This document shows, piece by piece, positions 63,194-64,000 of a stretch of 64,000 bases of DNA. Made by a program: the position numbers and the translations under genes. Origin of the DNA: Mycobacterium sp. DL (GTDB taxonomy: Bacteria > Actinomycetota > Actinomycetes > Mycobacteriales > Mycobacteriaceae); contig NZ_CP155796.1 of assembly GCF_039729195.1 (NCBI RefSeq), forward strand, positions 186,001 to 250,000, written 5' to 3'. Position 1 is the first letter of the stretch. Every line of letters starts with the position of its first letter. The notes beneath the pieces were generated by a model. The model was not told where the DNA came from and made no database searches. It was given only the letters and a program-made list of their open reading frames with translations.

Positions 63194-63210
63194 ATACCCC
63201 CCAGGGGTAT
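63194..63210. promoter_or_regulatory. CsoR-type copper operator 1
   Basis: Perfect dyad ATACCCC-CCA-GGGGTAT. CsoR-family copper repressors bind TATACCCC/GGGGTATA-type palindromes upstream of copZ and copA genes. It lies 58 bp upstream of the copZ start. Confidence 0.8.
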
Positions 63211-63223
63211 ACATTCACATAGG

Positions 63224-63242
63224 TATACCCAGTAGGGGTATA
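63224..63242. promoter_or_regulatory. CsoR-type copper operator 2
   Basis: Second, slightly imperfect dyad: TATACCC-AGTA-GGGGTATA, 26 bp before copZ. The two centres are about 31 bp apart, close to three helical turns, so two CsoR tetramers could bind side by side. Confidence 0.75.
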
Positions 63243-63268
63243 TACCCGATTCGAATGGGAGATCGGTC

Positions 63269-63481
63269 ATGAGCACGATCACGTACGCCGTCACAGGAAT
63301 GACCTGCGGGCACTGCGAGCTGTCGGTGCGCGAAGAAGTCAGCGAGGTCGCCGGGGTTCAAGACGTCGAGGTCAGCGCCACAACGGGCACTCTGATCGTG
63401 ACCCCCAACGGTCCCGTCGATGACGCCCAGATCCTGCATGCGGTCGACGAGGCCGGCTATTCCGCGGTGCGGGTCGCATGA
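63269..63481 (+). CDS. copZ: CopZ-like heavy-metal-associated (HMA) copper chaperone
   Basis: A 70-aa HMA-domain protein with the Cu+-binding motif MTCGHC (residues 11-16), the ferredoxin-like fold strands VQDVEVSATTGTLIV and the end YSAVRVA. It should carry Cu+ to an exporting P-type ATPase, which probably lies beyond the window. Ribosome site GGGAGA. Two CsoR-type operators precede it. Its stop overlaps the next gene's ATG by four bases. Confidence 0.92.
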   Translation: MSTITYAVTGMTCGHCELSVREEVSEVAGVQDVEVSATTGTLIVTPNGPVDDAQILHAVDEAGYSAVRVA

Positions 63482-64000
63482 ACGCCGCGGGACGGTTGGC
63501 CGCTTTCGGTGCGGGACTGGCAGTGGCGTTCACGGCTGCGTACGCGACTGCCGCGGCGGTCGTCCCCGACGCCGCGGTGACGGCTACTCGGCAGGTCGGC
63601 GCTGAGCCCGCCGCTGGCCAGAGCATGCCGACCGAGCAGGCGTTGCCGGTATCACCGCTGTCCGCTGATCCGCCGGGGTTGTCGCTCGCCCAAGACGGAT
63701 ACGCGCTCAGCGCGGTACGGGCACCCGGTACCCCCAACGATCGAGCCTCGTTGAGCTTCACCATTGCTGGTCCCAGCGGCACGCCTCTGCTGGACTACGC
63801 AACGGTGCACGACAAGCAGCTGCATCTCATCATCGTCCGCTCCGATGGTCAGCACTTCGCGCACGTACACCCGGTCCTGGATGAAACAACCGGCATATGG
63901 TCGATGCCCTGGATGTGGAAGGCCGCCGGCACCTACCGGGTGTTCGCGGATTTCCAGCCCGCCCAGGCCGGCAGCACCAAACTCACACTCACCCGCACGG
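63478..64000 (+). CDS. Membrane-anchored protein of the copper operon, 3' end outside window
   Basis: The ATG overlaps the copZ stop (ATGA) and the frame stays open to the window end (174 codons). An N-terminal membrane segment (about residues 5-29) is followed by an external part with repeated His/Met: YATVHDKQLHLIIV, FAHVHPVLDE and SMPWMWKAAGTYRVFADF. The pattern fits the immunoglobulin-like, secreted metal-associated proteins that sit between copZ and a copper P-type ATPase in actinobacteria. Function unproven; copper binding is inferred from context and the His/Met residues. Confidence 0.75.
   Translation, partial: MNAAGRLAAFGAGLAVAFTAAYATAAAVVPDAAVTATRQVGAEPAAGQSMPTEQALPVSPLSADPPGLSLAQDGYALSAVRAPGTPNDRASLSFTIAGPSGTPLLDYATVHDKQLHLIIVRSDGQHFAHVHPVLDETTGIWSMPWMWKAAGTYRVFADFQPAQAGSTKLTLTRT

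Larger units (their letters stand above)
62780..63268. other. Intergenic region between the L,D-transpeptidase and copZ genes
   Basis: 489 bp. It contains direct-repeat box 3 near the transpeptidase end and two copper-type operators near copZ. Frames of up to 136 aa cross it on the minus strand, but they begin inside the copZ operators and show no recognisable domain. I treat the middle (about 62960-63190) as non-coding or decayed. Confidence 0.55.

Noticed and set aside
62808..63218. A 136-aa minus-strand frame between the transpeptidase and copZ genes
   Set aside because: Its start lies inside the copper operators and the product resembles no family. The region is better read as regulatory.

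Overview
The window is high-GC DNA from a mycobacterium, most likely an environmental fast grower (Mycolicibacterium-type). This rests on gene content: a complete mce1 locus (mce1R, fadD5, yrbE1A/B, mce1A-F and four Mce-associated genes), a PtpB-type phosphatase next to an acyl-CoA dehydrogenase, transhydrogenase genes, a PGRS-like glycine-rich protein, a SigG-type sigma factor and an Rv0183-type monoacylglycerol lipase. The backbone follows the order known from M. tuberculosis Rv0149-Rv0187. Three blocks are added to it.

Layout. 1-5.9 kb: end of an oxidoreductase gene, a DUF456 protein, ptpB, fadE2 and pntB/pntA. 6.1-13.5 kb (first added block): zinc alcohol dehydrogenase, a taurine/nitrate-type ABC transporter whose ATPase gene is split by a 1,091-bp IS481-family element, a secreted PGRS-like protein and two small proteins. 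13.6-30.4 kb: TetR, a START-like protein, mce1R, fadD5 and the mce1-mas1 operon, with neighbouring genes mostly overlapping or a few bases apart. 30.4-38.4 kb (second added block): ring hydroxylase, fumarylacetoacetate-hydrolase-family protein, extradiol dioxygenase, divergent TetR, ferredoxin and P450, a fructosamine-kinase-like protein and a phosphodiester glycosidase. 38.6-49.1 kb: START-like proteins, a sugar dehydrogenase lipoprotein, pirin/MarR, sigG, the lipase and other genes, several of them in Rv0181c-Rv0187 order. 49.1-54.3 kb: Lrp regulator, ureohydrolase, ThDP enzyme and Na+/solute symporter, probably a guanidino-compound catabolic unit.

54.3-64 kb (third added block) is an accessory copper and cell-wall island. 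It holds two NlpC/P60 peptidoglycan hydrolases, a DUF305 lipoprotein, a two-component system, a small membrane protein, a BlaI-type repressor with an M56 peptidase, an L,D-transpeptidase, and a CopZ-like chaperone followed by a truncated metal-associated gene. Two repeated DNA motifs link these genes. TACGTA-N5-TACGTA (one copy imperfect) precedes both NlpC/P60 genes and the BlaI gene. TCTTCA-N5-TCTTCA-like direct repeats with an 11-bp period precede the DUF305 gene, the two-component/small membrane protein region and the transpeptidase gene. Two CsoR-type dyads precede copZ. This suggests one BlaI-controlled and one response-regulator-controlled set joining metal stress to peptidoglycan remodelling.

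All product names come from reading the translations and recalling families. No database search was run.
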